A DNA stretch of 64,000 bases from CALMEC01 sp964531025. Lineage in GTDB: Bacteria > Actinomycetota > Thermoleophilia > Miltoncostaeales > Miltoncostaeaceae. Location: assembly GCA_964531025.1 (NCBI GenBank), contig CAZHDY010000001.1:1550001-1614000 (forward strand). Reading direction: 5' to 3'. Each line of letters opens with the position of its first letter. Positions within the stretch are counted from its first letter, which is position 1. The position numbers were made by a program, and so were the translations under genes. Below, piece by piece: positions 48,422 to 57,852 of this stretch. The notes beneath the pieces were generated by a model. It ran no database searches and was not told the DNA's origin. It worked only from the letters and a program-made list of their open reading frames with translations.

Positions 48422-50644
48422 ATGCACGGGCGACCTGACCCACGAGGCGCGCGACCATGGAGTGCAGGACCGATCGACGAATCTTCGAATCGCGACGATG
48501 TTGAGGTGAGGCCCGAGCGATCGGGGCTCGGTCGACGACGATGGGTGCTGGAGTTGTTCCTGGCCTTCACGGGGTACATCGTGCTGGCCGTCGCGATCAC
48601 CTGGCCGCTCGTCGTGCACATCACGTCCTGGATTCCGGGTGGCGGCGGAGGTGATCCGGCGGGCTATGCGTGGGACGTCTGGAACGCCGTGAACAGGGGC
48701 ACGGACATCTGGGGAACCGGCGTGCAGGATGGCGTCGCCGCCCCGTTCGGCCGGCCTGTCGTCGGCACCGGAGTGCTGATGCAGTTCGCGAGCTACGGCC
48801 CTTCGTGGCTCATCGCCGAGGTCGCCGGACCACAGGCAGGCATCAACATCGCGCTGATCCTGGGGGTCGCATTCTCCGGAGCCGCCATGTACGCGCTGGT
48901 GCGCTGGCTCGGTATGGGCGTCGCGGCGTCGGCGTGGGCGGGCCTGGCGTTCGTGGTCTTTCCGCACCACCTGCTCAAGATCGGCTCGCACTTCCCGCTG
49001 GCGTACATGGCGTGTTTCCCGCTCGCGCTGCTGGCCGCCTTGTGGTGGGCGCGTGCGCCGTCGGTGCGTCGCGCGCTCGTCGTCACGGCCTCTGTGGCGT
49101 TCGCGTGGCTCTCGAACCCGTACTACGGCGTGATGGTCGTCATCATGGTGGTCTGCGTGATGGCGGTGGCCGGCGTGCACCACATGCGCACGGACGGCGT
49201 CGGGGTTGCGGTGCGGCAGCTCGCGGTCGTCGCCGGTCTGCTCGTCGTGCTCGTGGCCGTTCCCCTCGCGGCGGCGTTGGCGTCGTCGAAGTCGGGTGTG
49301 GACGCTGCCTTCAGCCGGTCGGAAGTCGAACTCGAGTTGTACGGAGCGCGACCGCTCGACTACGTGATCCCGTCGGGGGCGAGTGATGTCATGAATCGCG
49401 TGATCGGACAGGAGGACTGGGCCCGTCACGCGCGTCCGGGGGGTGAACGCACGATCTTCCTGATGTGGACGCTCATCGGTCTGGCCATCGCCGGATTCGT
49501 GATCGCCCTGCGTCGCCGGGGCACGATCGGGACACGACTGGGCGTCGCGGTGCTCGCGTCCGGGCTCATCGCGGTCGTCTGCGGTGCTTTCAGCCTCGCC
49601 TCGCCCATGACCATCCTGGGACACCGGGTGACGATGCCCTCGGGCTACCTCTTCCAGTTCGCGGACTATTTGCGTGTGTACGCGCGGTTCGCCGTGCCGG
49701 TGACCTGCGCGCTGATCGTGGTCGCGGCATTCGCACTGGACCGCGTGCTCGGCAGGATCCGGCACACCGCCGTCGTGGGTGCGGTCCTTGCCGGCGCGAT
49801 GCTCGTGACGGTCGCGGAGGCGAACATCGGGCTCCCGATCGCGTCCGGCCCGGTCGTCTCCGTGAACGGCGTGACCGATACGAAGGTCCCGACGTGGCGA
49901 TTCCTGAAGACGCGTCCGCGTGACGAGGTGGTCCTCGAGACGCCTGCGTACGCGGCCCCGGGGGGAAGCCTCGAACTGGAGGACCGCTACTGGATGTGGG
50001 GTCAGAGCGTCCACGGCCTGCGCATCGCGAACGGGTCGCTGGGCGAGGCGAACACCGCGACCGACTTCCTGCAGTCGGTGGGGGATCCGCGATTCCCGGG
50101 AACCGCGGCCAAGCTCGCGGCCACCGGCATCGACCTCGTGACGATCAACCCCGCCGGCTACGCGGCCAGGGGCGTTCCTGCACCTGATCCCAATCGTCCG
50201 CCCCCCGGTTTCCGCGTCCTGACGACGTTCCCTGATGGCAGCGCCGTCTGGCAGGTGACGGCGGATCCGGTGAAACGGTTCGTCTTTCTGCGTAGCGCGA
50301 CATGGTGGCCGCCGGAGAGCATCGGTGGCGAACCTTGGTGGTGGATGCGCGACACGGCCCAGGGCTACGTGTGGTCCTCGACGACCGGTACCGCTCGTGT
50401 GACCTTTCGTGTGGCAGGTGTCAGTGACGGGCCCTACACGCTGACCGCTTCAACCCCTGCGAGCACGCTGACAAAGGTCGATGTGACGAGAAATCCGCGG
50501 ACCGTGACGCTCGCCGTCCCCGTGACGGCCGGTGTCGCGACGAAGGTGACCCTCACCAGAGGAGGTGCCCCCGCGGTCCCGCTGACGGCAGGCGATCCCC
50601 GGGTGGCTTCGATGCGCGTTTCGGAATGGCACGTCGAGCGGTGA
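48422..50644 (+). CDS. Large polytopic membrane protein, GT-C-like
   Basis: About 740 residues. After a hydrophilic N-terminus come about 10 hydrophobic helices, the first being VLELFLAFTGYIVLAVAITWPLVVHI, followed by an acidic loop (GGGGGDPAGYAWDVWN) like those in lipid-linked-sugar glycosyltransferases. The last ~230 residues are extracytoplasmic and end in a beta-rich domain (VTFRVAGVSDGPYTLTAS). A role in transferring sugars outside the membrane is likely, but no conserved catalytic residue is certain. The start is uncertain: GTG at 48506 would remove 28 poorly conserved residues, and no ribosome site favours either. Confidence 0.7.
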   Translation: MHGRPDPRGARPWSAGPIDESSNRDDVEVRPERSGLGRRRWVLELFLAFTGYIVLAVAITWPLVVHITSWIPGGGGGDPAGYAWDVWNAVNRGTDIWGTGVQDGVAAPFGRPVVGTGVLMQFASYGPSWLIAEVAGPQAGINIALILGVAFSGAAMYALVRWLGMGVAASAWAGLAFVVFPHHLLKIGSHFPLAYMACFPLALLAALWWARAPSVRRALVVTASVAFAWLSNPYYGVMVVIMVVCVMAVAGVHHMRTDGVGVAVRQLAVVAGLLVVLVAVPLAAALASSKSGVDAAFSRSEVELELYGARPLDYVIPSGASDVMNRVIGQEDWARHARPGGERTIFLMWTLIGLAIAGFVIALRRRGTIGTRLGVAVLASGLIAVVCGAFSLASPMTILGHRVTMPSGYLFQFADYLRVYARFAVPVTCALIVVAAFALDRVLGRIRHTAVVGAVLAGAMLVTVAEANIGLPIASGPVVSVNGVTDTKVPTWRFLKTRPRDEVVLETPAYAAPGGSLELEDRYWMWGQSVHGLRIANGSLGEANTATDFLQSVGDPRFPGTAAKLAATGIDLVTINPAGYAARGVPAPDPNRPPPGFRVLTTFPDGSAVWQVTADPVKRFVFLRSATWWPPESIGGEPWWWMRDTAQGYVWSSTTGTARVTFRVAGVSDGPYTLTASTPASTLTKVDVTRNPRTVTLAVPVTAGVATKVTLTRGGAPAVPLTAGDPRVASMRVSEWHVER

Positions 50645-50674
50645 GAGTGGATGACGCGCGCGTCGTGGATGTGA

Positions 50675-50704
50675 AGGCGGGGACCGCGTGTTCTGATCCC
50701 GCCT
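50675..50704. terminator. Hairpin between convergent genes
   Basis: AGGCGGG at 50675-50681 pairs with CCCGCCT at 50698-50704, located in the 126-base gap between two converging stops. Confidence 0.5.
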
Positions 50705-50770
50705 CGTTCCGTCCCGCGGCCGCTGCGGTGCGGTATCGACGGCAGGTTGCCGAGGGGTCGGTCTCGTCGA

Positions 50771-51694
50771 TCACGTCCGCTGTGCCCTGGTGAGTCCCGT
50801 GTGTATGTTCTGCGCCGTCGCCGCGATCCCGGCGCCCAGCGGCGTGAGCGACCGATGGTCGATGTCCGGGAGGGTCGTCGATCGCAGCCTGAGGTCCCGG
50901 GACTGGAGCGCGGCCAGCGGGCTCTGGGCGAGCACAACAGGTGGACGACGATGCGACAGTCGTCGTACTTCGCCGATGAGTTCGCCGACCGTTGTCGGTC
51001 GGTGGGAGGCCAGGATCTTCGTGACCGGCGACTCGCCGCCCGCTTCGACGCGGTCGAGTGCGTCGAGGATCATTGCCGCGCAGTCATCGACGTAGAGGTA
51101 GTCGCGGATCGTGTCGAGCGGGACGTAGATGGACATGGGCGCTCGTGTGTACAGCGACCGGAGAAGATGCGAGATGAGGCCCTGTGGCTTGTCCAGCTTC
51201 TGACCGGGTCCGTAGAGGTTGGCGATCCTTCCGATCAGGACGCGATGCCCGGTGTCCCTGGCGAAGTCCGCGAGGTGTCGTTCGGCATCGAGCTTCGCAT
51301 GTCCGTACGGGGCCAGCGGTTGGGGGGTGTGTCCCTCGCTGAACGGTGGCCCCGCGGAGCCTGCATAGAGCGCACCGGCGGACGAGGCGAAGAAGACGGT
51401 CCCTGGACGGCCCTGCCCGAGACTGTCCAGCGTCGCGTCGAGGACCGCGCGTTCGAGCGTGAACGATGCCGCTGACGATCCGGTGACTCCCGAACCGGCG
51501 CACCAGATCACCCGCCACTCCGGTAGGGCGCCGATCCTGGCTGCGGTCGCGCGGGCGGTGGCGACGGCGGCCTCGGGCTCATCCCAGGCGAACCGCTCGA
51601 CGAACAGCCGGTCACCCCTGCTCCGCATCGCCCGCACCACCGCGCTTCCGAGCAGACCTCCGGATCCGATCACCCAGGTGGGGTGGGTCGTCAC
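50771..51694 (-). CDS. NAD-dependent epimerase/dehydratase (extended SDR)
   Basis: 307 residues. The N-terminus VIGSGGLLGSAVVRAM is a Rossmann GxxGxxG. SSAGALYAG gives the catalytic Ser and YGHAKLDAE the Tyr and Lys. IGRIANLYGPGQKLDKPQGLISHLL and DYLYVDDCAAMILDAL are typical of sugar-nucleotide epimerases or reductases. The substrate is unknown. The GTG overlaps the stop of the upstream GT2 gene by 4 bases. Confidence 0.85.
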   Translation of the reverse strand: MTTHPTWVIGSGGLLGSAVVRAMRSRGDRLFVERFAWDEPEAAVATARATAARIGALPEWRVIWCAGSGVTGSSAASFTLERAVLDATLDSLGQGRPGTVFFASSAGALYAGSAGPPFSEGHTPQPLAPYGHAKLDAERHLADFARDTGHRVLIGRIANLYGPGQKLDKPQGLISHLLRSLYTRAPMSIYVPLDTIRDYLYVDDCAAMILDALDRVEAGGESPVTKILASHRPTTVGELIGEVRRLSHRRPPVVLAQSPLAALQSRDLRLRSTTLPDIDHRSLTPLGAGIAATAQNIHTGLTRAQRT

Positions 51695-52731
51695 CCCTCA
51701 GTCCGAACGCCGGGTCGACCATCGTCGGTTCGCCCAGGTGGCGCGATCCGTCCGTGAGGGCCGTGTGCACGGTCACTGATGATGAGGTACGGCGGGCGTC
51801 CCATGGAGGCGTTGACAGCGACTCCCAGGTACTCGGCGATGACCCCGAGCGAAAAGAGGATCGCTCCGCCGATGAGGAGGGTCGCGCTCATGAGCGACGA
51901 CCAGCCGCGAGCATCGAATCCCCAGATGAGTTGCACGACGACAACGGTGATCGCGAGTGCGACGCCGCAGGCGGCCAGGAGGACGCCCAGGATGCTCACG
52001 AGCCGCAGTGCCCGGGTGCCGCTGGTGAGCACCATCCTCCAGAAGTGGGAGAAGAGCGACGGCCAGTTGTACCCGCTGGGCCGATCCATCTCCTGGCGCA
52101 TCGTGATGCGCGACGTCGCCACGCTGCGCGCCACCCAGGAGAGCGCGATATCGAGATACACGTCCGCGCCGGCATATGCCGCGACACTCCGTCCGACCTC
52201 GCCGAGCATCAGGCGGAAACTGTGAAACGAGGTGATGTCCTTACTGCCGCTGGCGAGCCGCAGAAATCGTTTGGCGCTTCGGGATGCGAGGTTGCGCGGA
52301 AGGGAATGCGGGACCCGGTTGGCCGGCTCCGCGTAGACGATGTCGGCGCGTTCGCCCATCGCCGTGTCGAGGAGGGCGCCGATCGCCGAGGGGTCGTGCT
52401 GGCCGTCCTCGTCCATCGTCACGATCCACTCGCCGCCGCTCGAGGCCATTCCGGCGAGGGTGGCGGAGTGCTGACCGAAGTTCCGGCTCAGCCAGACCGG
52501 ACGCACGAACTCGTGTGCTGCGGCGAGGTCGCGGATGACGCGTTCGGACTGATCGGGGCCGTTGTCCCAGACGAGCAGAACCTCCGTGACCACGGCCGCG
52601 TGCCCGCCAGGTGTGTGGAACGGTGCGGTAAGCGGTGCCAGTTCGGCGAGTAGCGCCGGAAGGGTTCGCTCGCCCTGGTAGACGGGAACCACGATCGAGA
52701 TCGTGTGTGGGGAAGGCTGTCCTGTGGACAT
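51691..52731 (-). CDS. GT2 glycosyltransferase with C-terminal membrane helices
   Basis: 346 residues. ISIVVPVYQGERTLPALLAEL opens the GT-A domain. LSRNFGQHSATLAGM and WIVTMDEDGQHDPSAIGALL (DxD equivalent) are the hallmark of the polyprenyl-phosphate glycosyltransferase group. Two helices follow (LRLVSILGVLLAACGVALAITVVVVQLIW and LMSATLLIGGAILFSLGVIAEYLG). It would make a lipid-linked sugar donor like the gene at 43174, giving the cluster two such enzymes. Only a weak -10 candidate (CACACT, 7 bases upstream) is visible. Confidence 0.88.
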   Translation of the reverse strand: MSTGQPSPHTISIVVPVYQGERTLPALLAELAPLTAPFHTPGGHAAVVTEVLLVWDNGPDQSERVIRDLAAAHEFVRPVWLSRNFGQHSATLAGMASSGGEWIVTMDEDGQHDPSAIGALLDTAMGERADIVYAEPANRVPHSLPRNLASRSAKRFLRLASGSKDITSFHSFRLMLGEVGRSVAAYAGADVYLDIALSWVARSVATSRITMRQEMDRPSGYNWPSLFSHFWRMVLTSGTRALRLVSILGVLLAACGVALAITVVVVQLIWGFDARGWSSLMSATLLIGGAILFSLGVIAEYLGVAVNASMGRPPYLIISDRAHGPHGRIAPPGRTDDGRPGVRTEG

Positions 52732-52780
52732 CGCGGTCAGTGTGATCGCCTCGCTTTCGTCGTCCGATGAACGTCTGTCG

Positions 52781-53285
52781 TCATATGCGTCTGGCGACGA
52801 CGAGGAACTGGGCTCCCATCGGGATCCGTGCGAGGCGGCGTTCGAGCCTCATCATCCGAGGCGTCGCACGGGGCGTGAAGACCACGTAGCGGACATCGTC
52901 GACGACGAGCCAGGTTGTGGTGCACAGCTACCTCCGCAGGAGCGAGGAGTACCGCGTCGTGGTCGAAAGCGCAACGGTTCACGACAAACTGCGTAAGGGG
53001 ACTGCGAGGGTTGTACTCCCCGATGACGCAGAGGCAACCTGGGCGCAGGGCCCCGGTGATCGTGCGCATCGCTGCGACGCGTACCGACACCGGGATGTGG
53101 TGAAACACGTTGATCGCCGCAACCAGGTCGAAGTCGCCGGCGGACGGGAGCGGGTCACCCGGTCTGTACACCGAGAACGTCGCGTCCAGACCGGTCTTGC
53201 GCGCCTCATAGTCGGTATGTCGCTGATCAGATGTGGGTTCGGTGTTCGGGATCAATTCACCCTTGGTCAGAGGCGGTTGTGTCAC
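52781..53285 (-). pseudogene. Class I methyltransferase remnant, truncated and frameshifted
   Basis: The frame from GTG 53285 gives a SAM-methyltransferase middle: FDLVAAINVFHHIP, then ALRPGCLCVIGEYNPRSPLTQFVVNRCAFDHDAVLLAPAEV. Homology then jumps to another frame at about 52925-52930, which continues LCTTTWLVVDDVRYVV, FTPRATPRMMRLERRL and GAQFLVVARRI to a TGA at 52781. One extra base would explain it. The SAM-binding motif I expected before residue 40 is absent and the upstream frame is closed by a stop, so an N-terminal deletion is also likely. Its product would not be functional. Confidence 0.75.
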
Positions 53286-53385
53286 CCGCGGCTCGGCAGG
53301 GGGAGATCAGGCACAGCGTACGTAACAGGGGTGGTGGTCCGGTACTGAGCCGGGTGTGGCGTTCTGATGGCGCTGCTGTTCTCGG

Positions 53386-53391
53386 TAAGCT
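53386..53391 (+). promoter_or_regulatory. -10 box, leaderless promoter
   Basis: TAAGCT, 6 bases before the GTG at 53398. Confidence 0.5.
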
Positions 53392-53397
53392 CAGCGG

Positions 53398-55080
53398 GTG
53401 CTGGGGATTGGGAGGAGACGGCCCGAGGTTGCGGACGACGGGCCCGGGACGTCGGACGCGATCGTCGGGTCAAAGGAATGGCCGGCGCTCATCCTCGCCG
53501 CGGCCGGAGCCGCCGTGATCGCTGCGCTCTTCCAACTGGTGCACGTGAGGGACGTCGGCTCGGTCGAGGAATGGGGGATCTACTCGCTGTTCGATCGCGC
53601 CGGCGTGGTCTTCTGGACGCCGGCCTCGACGGACCTCCAGCTCCATGCCGGTCGCCCCTTCGTGATGGTGCCGTTCTCGATCGGTTATCTGCTCACCGAG
53701 AACTCATTCGTGGGACTACACATTGTCCAGGCGGCGGGCATGGCGGTTCAGGCCGCGGCCGGCTGTCTCCTTCTTCGGGTACTCGGCACGCGCATCGCGC
53801 CGGCATTCGTCGGCGGGCTCCTCTTTGCTCTGTTCCCGGCGTTCCAATGGCAGTTCTCGCTTCGCGCGGTTCACATCCACTGGACGCTCGCCTTCGTCAC
53901 GATCGCGCTCCTTCTCTACGCGATACAGGTTCGTTCGAGCATCCGATGGAAATACTCGATACCGATGATCGTGTGCGGTCTGACGGGGTTTTTCATGTAC
54001 GACTCGCCCTACCTGATCTATGTGATCGCTGCGCCACTCGTGTTTCTTCGTCCGGGATGGACCTGGCGGGCCGTGCTTCCCCTCCTCGGCGCCTGGTTCG
54101 CCGCCCCGCTGATCGCCGGTGGACGTCTCGTCGTCATGCAGATCAGCGGACAGACGACGTATCAGGCATCGCTCGCCGATTCGCGGAGTGTTCGCGACCC
54201 GGCGGAATGGATCGACCTCTACGGGCGGATCTGGACCGGGGTCGCTCGGATCGTCTCGCCGGCGAACGGATGGGCCGTCACCGCCTTCTCGCTTGTGATG
54301 CTGGTTGTGGCCCTGGCGATCGTCGCAGCGCTCTCCCTCTCGGATCGTCACCAGAACCCGAGTGAACCTCGTATGAGGTGGCGGATGGGATGGGTCGGTG
54401 TCGGAGCTCTCGTGCTCGGACCTCTGGCGGCCATGGTCTATACGCAGGAGCGTCTCCACCTCGTCGATCCGCTCAGGATCTTCTCTGTCACCGCGCTCCC
54501 GATGACCATCGGCGTTGTCGTGACCTTGAGCGTGCTCGTCGGTGATCGCACGCGTCTCGCCGCAGGTATCTCTCTGGTGCTCGCGGTCCTTGTCATTCTG
54601 GCCGCGGCGGGTGAGCGGGAACACCAGCGCCGGCAAGCGGTTGCACAGCAGCAGATCCTCGGAGCCGTGGAGAGCGCGTTGACGATCGACGGGTCACCTC
54701 GCTCGGCTCCGGTCGTCGTGGTCGACGACTCCGGTCTCTTGCAGCGCGGTTACTACACGCTCATGCCGGACACGTTCCCGGGTGCGTTGAACTATGTGGA
54801 CAGGCAACCTGGTCGGGCGACCACGGTTTGCCAGGACCCTTCGGCTCCGACAAGGGTGCCCATCGCGATATGCGAATTCTCGAAAGGGATCCTGACCGTC
54901 GACGGCGTCGCTCAGCCGGCGACGACCCGTGTGGTCGCTCTCATGCCGGGAGGACGTTCCCCGGCTCCGTCGCGATCGGCACTACCGATTCGGGCACGGG
55001 TCGTCCTCCCATGCATCGAACGCATGACGTGCGCGACCGGACCGACGGGTGTCTCCGCCGTTGTCCGTCGCGAGCCCTGA
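53398..55080 (+). CDS. Polytopic membrane protein, GT-C-like, unknown function
   Basis: 560 residues, with about 10 hydrophobic helices between residues 28 and 400 (for example ALILAAAGAAVIAALFQLV, GLLFALFPAFQWQF, PMIVCGLTGFFMYDSPYLIYVIAAPLVFL). The last ~140 residues form a soluble extracytoplasmic domain. An acidic first loop (RDVGSVEEWGIY) follows the first helix, as in GT-C glycosyltransferases that use lipid-linked donors. No close family. It starts at its own leaderless promoter and ends 5 bases from the convergent operon. Confidence 0.7.
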   Translation: MLGIGRRRPEVADDGPGTSDAIVGSKEWPALILAAAGAAVIAALFQLVHVRDVGSVEEWGIYSLFDRAGVVFWTPASTDLQLHAGRPFVMVPFSIGYLLTENSFVGLHIVQAAGMAVQAAAGCLLLRVLGTRIAPAFVGGLLFALFPAFQWQFSLRAVHIHWTLAFVTIALLLYAIQVRSSIRWKYSIPMIVCGLTGFFMYDSPYLIYVIAAPLVFLRPGWTWRAVLPLLGAWFAAPLIAGGRLVVMQISGQTTYQASLADSRSVRDPAEWIDLYGRIWTGVARIVSPANGWAVTAFSLVMLVVALAIVAALSLSDRHQNPSEPRMRWRMGWVGVGALVLGPLAAMVYTQERLHLVDPLRIFSVTALPMTIGVVVTLSVLVGDRTRLAAGISLVLAVLVILAAAGEREHQRRQAVAQQQILGAVESALTIDGSPRSAPVVVVDDSGLLQRGYYTLMPDTFPGALNYVDRQPGRATTVCQDPSAPTRVPIAICEFSKGILTVDGVAQPATTRVVALMPGGRSPAPSRSALPIRARVVLPCIERMTCATGPTGVSAVVRREP

Positions 55081-55085
55081 GACGA

Positions 55086-55814
55086 TCATCGATCCCCGTC
55101 TGACCGATTCCGGGTCAGGGCGGCGCGGAAGATCCTGAGTGGCTCCCAGTGCTCGGTGAAGCTGACAACCGTTCGGTCGCCCTGCCAGATACCGATGTGC
55201 GCGACGCTGGCGCGAAGGGCGTCCAGGACGGGGCGGATCCGGGCGTGCTCGGCGGCGACATCGAGCAGTGCGTCCAGTGCGTCGTCCAACTCGGTGACGG
55301 TATCCGGTCTCGGAACGGGTCCGATGACAACCGGGCCGGCACAGGTGGGTCGCAGGGCCGCCGCCGTTTCGACGCTCGGCGTGATGACGGCGGTGGCATG
55401 GCGGCCGATCCAATTAAGAGACGTCTGCGTCGACCCGTCGATCGAGTCGACGATGTGATCGGTCTCGTATTGGACGGGCGGCGACGGGGGCGTACTCGCG
55501 TCTGCTCGCGGGACGAGGCGTGCACAGCCGTTCGACACGAGACAGATGACGCCCCCGACGTCCACGATCCATGGCACCAGACCACCGCATTCCTCCGGTT
55601 CGTCCGTAACAACGAACGCCGCGAGGTCACACCTGAGCGCCTCGTGCCGGATGGCATCCAACTGATCGTGGACGAGCGACTCTCCGGTCGCCGGTGCCTC
55701 CTCGTCCGGTGTCCACGCGTCGGAATGGACAAGACACACCTGATGGCCCCGCCGGCGAAGGCGGTCGGCGGCTTGCGTGCCGATCTTGGTCGGAGAGAAG
55801 AGGAGGATTCTCAC
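55086..55814 (-). CDS. Hypothetical protein, possibly a degenerate glycosyltransferase domain
   Basis: 242 residues, last gene of a five-gene minus-strand operon. The start MRILLFSPTKIGTQAADRLRRRGHQVCLVHSDAW resembles the N-terminal Rossmann half of a GT-B enzyme. PSVETAAALRPTCAGPVVIGPVPRPDTVTE resembles the end of that half, where the family has 'S...k..l......vi.nGvd'. The C-terminal donor-binding half is missing. It may be a truncated GT4 or a partner of the gene upstream. GTG 55814 overlaps the preceding stop (GTGA). Confidence 0.6.
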   Translation of the reverse strand: MRILLFSPTKIGTQAADRLRRRGHQVCLVHSDAWTPDEEAPATGESLVHDQLDAIRHEALRCDLAAFVVTDEPEECGGLVPWIVDVGGVICLVSNGCARLVPRADASTPPSPPVQYETDHIVDSIDGSTQTSLNWIGRHATAVITPSVETAAALRPTCAGPVVIGPVPRPDTVTELDDALDALLDVAAEHARIRPVLDALRASVAHIGIWQGDRTVVSFTEHWEPLRIFRAALTRNRSDGDR

Positions 55815-56821
55815 CGCAGAGCCTCGGCGATCGCGTCGTCGAGTGTCCGTCGTCCCTCGATCGCCCGCATGTGGGCTGCGTTGCCGAGAGCTGCGGCAAG
55901 GGAGTGATCGGTCGCCTGGGAGATCGCGTGGGCCACGGATGCCGGCCTTCGCGACACGCGCCAGCCGGTATGGCCCGACGTACAGATCGAGTACGGCACG
56001 GCGGAGCCGGTGAACGTGATCAGTGGCGTTCGGCGGGTTGCGGCGGCGGCGGCGAGAATCACTCCGTCGTCGTGGGTGCTCGAGAAACACACGACCGCCG
56101 GAGCAGCGTCGATTCTCGCCGCCATTTCCTGCGCGCTCGTTTCACAGGGGTCGAACACGACGCGATCGACCAGGCCGAGACGGGCGATCCTGTCACGGAC
56201 GCGGTGAGCATAGTTCGCGTCGCGCTCGATGCCGGTGATCACGAGTCGGATCGATCGGTCGACGTAGGCGAGGGCTGACACCGCCTCGATGTGGTGATGA
56301 CGCCCGTCGATGTCGCCGACGACCAGGATCGGACCGGCATTGTGAGCGTGGGTGTCGGCGTCGTCAGACCCGTGGGGGTCCTTCACGATCTGCGATCGGA
56401 GACCAACGGACTGGCTGAGTTCGACCGCCTGCAGCCCGGATGTGGTGAACACCTGGGTGGTCTCGCCGAGGGCCCCGCGGATCGCGTTCAACACAACACG
56501 CCTGTGGGACTCCGACGCAGTCGAACCGGCCACGGACTCGCTGGGTGCACCGCCGGTCGTCAGGCACACGGTCTTGGGCGCCTCGGTCCGCAAGAGCGCG
56601 GCCGGGAGATCGAGGGCCACGAGATGGTCGACTCCCTCCACCTCGAGGAGCCGCATCATCGTCAGCTGGGTGGGGAGCAGCGTCGGTTCGAGGCTGAAGG
56701 GGAAGCTCAGCCGTTCGATGTCGTGGCCCTCGTCCACGAGGCGGGTTGCGACGCACTCTGCGGTTGCGTGGTCGGGGCCCTTCTCGAACAGTCCGCCCGT
56801 CGAGACGAGGAGCACCTTCAC
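55811..56821 (-). CDS. GT4-like glycosyltransferase, weak donor site
   Basis: 336 residues from GTG 56821, which overlaps the preceding stop. VKVLLVSTGGLFEKGPDHATAECVATRLVDEGHDIERLSFP resembles a GT-B N-terminus. ILVVGDIDGRHHHIEAVSAL and VICFSSTHDD-type positions (VVCFSSTHDDGVILAAAAATRRTPLITF) correspond to the donor-binding region of GT4 enzymes, but the two Glu residues of the EX7E motif are replaced, so catalysis is doubtful. Operon position between a normal GT4 and a half-size GT-like gene suggests a set of diverging transferases. Confidence 0.65.
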   Translation of the reverse strand: MKVLLVSTGGLFEKGPDHATAECVATRLVDEGHDIERLSFPFSLEPTLLPTQLTMMRLLEVEGVDHLVALDLPAALLRTEAPKTVCLTTGGAPSESVAGSTASESHRRVVLNAIRGALGETTQVFTTSGLQAVELSQSVGLRSQIVKDPHGSDDADTHAHNAGPILVVGDIDGRHHHIEAVSALAYVDRSIRLVITGIERDANYAHRVRDRIARLGLVDRVVFDPCETSAQEMAARIDAAPAVVCFSSTHDDGVILAAAAATRRTPLITFTGSAVPYSICTSGHTGWRVSRRPASVAHAISQATDHSLAAALGNAAHMRAIEGRRTLDDAIAEALR

Positions 56822-57852
56822 GCGAGCAACCTCGACAGGACCCGGTCCCATCCGATGCCGAGATCGTCGAGGCGGGCAGCGGCGCCCTCCCCCAGGCGGC
56901 GCGTTCGCGCCCGGTCCTCGTAGAGGCGATCGAGAGCGGCCGCGATCGCGGCCGGATCCGGCTCCGTCACGACCCCGCAGGCGTCGTCGACGACGAACTC
57001 AAGCACGCCACCTGCGTCCCGGGTCGAGATGGTCGCCTTGGCAGCGTGGGCGGCCTCAAGGGTCGGGTATCCATAGGAGTCCTCGTCCAGCGGCAGGTAC
57101 GCAGCGGCCAAGCAGGAGTTGAGCGCCGCGACCTTCTCGGGTTCTGTCACCCACCGATCGTCGATGACCAGTCGGTCTCCGGCGTCCGCCTCGCGGGCCA
57201 GACGATGCAGATCGGCACGGTAATCGTCATCACGACACTCTCCGGCGAGCCTGACGCGTACGGGGGTGCGGCAGTGACCGAGTGCCTGGACGAGCAGATG
57301 CTGGCGCTTGTGGCGCTCGATGCGGGAGACGTAGACGACCTCGTCGCCGTACTCCTCCGGATGGAAGCGTTCGGGATGCGCCACCGGCGGGTAGAGCACG
57401 TCGGCCTCGATCCCGTTGAACCGCTTGAGTCGGTCCCGCACCGTGTTCGAGTTCGTGAAGACGTGTGTGGCCTCGTCCAGCGCAGCCGTGTCGACGGCAT
57501 GGAGTGCGTCGCGGAACCCGATGTTGCGAAGCGTATGCGGCGGACCGAGTCCGGGATCGTCCCACAGGTCGTAGTAGGTCCTGAGGTGGTGGATGAACCA
57601 GAGGATCTTGTGAGGATGGCGGACGAGGTGGGACTGCGGACGAAAGCAGATCACCCGGTCTGCATCGGAGAGGTCGAGCCAGCGGAGACCGACCATCTGT
57701 CCGAATAGGCTGCCCGGATGGTCGACCTCCGGGATGAGGACCTTCGCGACCTCATGTCCGGCACCGACGAGGGCCTCCTCGAGCCAGTCGACGATGTTCC
57801 GTGCTCCACCGCGCACGAACGGCACGATCGTCGAGCACAGGGCGATTCTCAC
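56818..57852 (-). CDS. GT4 glycosyltransferase
   Basis: 344 residues, GT-B fold. The N-terminal half starts MRIALCSTIVPFVRGGARNIVDWLEEALVGAGHEV; VFTNSNTVRDRLKRFNGIEADVLYPPV marks the domain junction. The C-terminal half has VVYVSRIERHKRQHLLVQAL and LPLDEDSYGYPTLEAAHAAKATIST, equivalent to the EX7E donor site. It retains the sugar configuration; specificity unknown. Located directly after the perosamine-synthase gene with a GTGA overlap, it is a candidate for transferring N-acylperosamine. Confidence 0.85.
   Translation of the reverse strand: MRIALCSTIVPFVRGGARNIVDWLEEALVGAGHEVAKVLIPEVDHPGSLFGQMVGLRWLDLSDADRVICFRPQSHLVRHPHKILWFIHHLRTYYDLWDDPGLGPPHTLRNIGFRDALHAVDTAALDEATHVFTNSNTVRDRLKRFNGIEADVLYPPVAHPERFHPEEYGDEVVYVSRIERHKRQHLLVQALGHCRTPVRVRLAGECRDDDYRADLHRLAREADAGDRLVIDDRWVTEPEKVAALNSCLAAAYLPLDEDSYGYPTLEAAHAAKATISTRDAGGVLEFVVDDACGVVTEPDPAAIAAALDRLYEDRARTRRLGEGAAARLDDLGIGWDRVLSRLLA

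Noticed and set aside
48239..50014. 591-codon open frame antisense to the large membrane protein
   Set aside because: No hydrophobic or catalytic pattern, and it spans two plus-strand genes and their gap.
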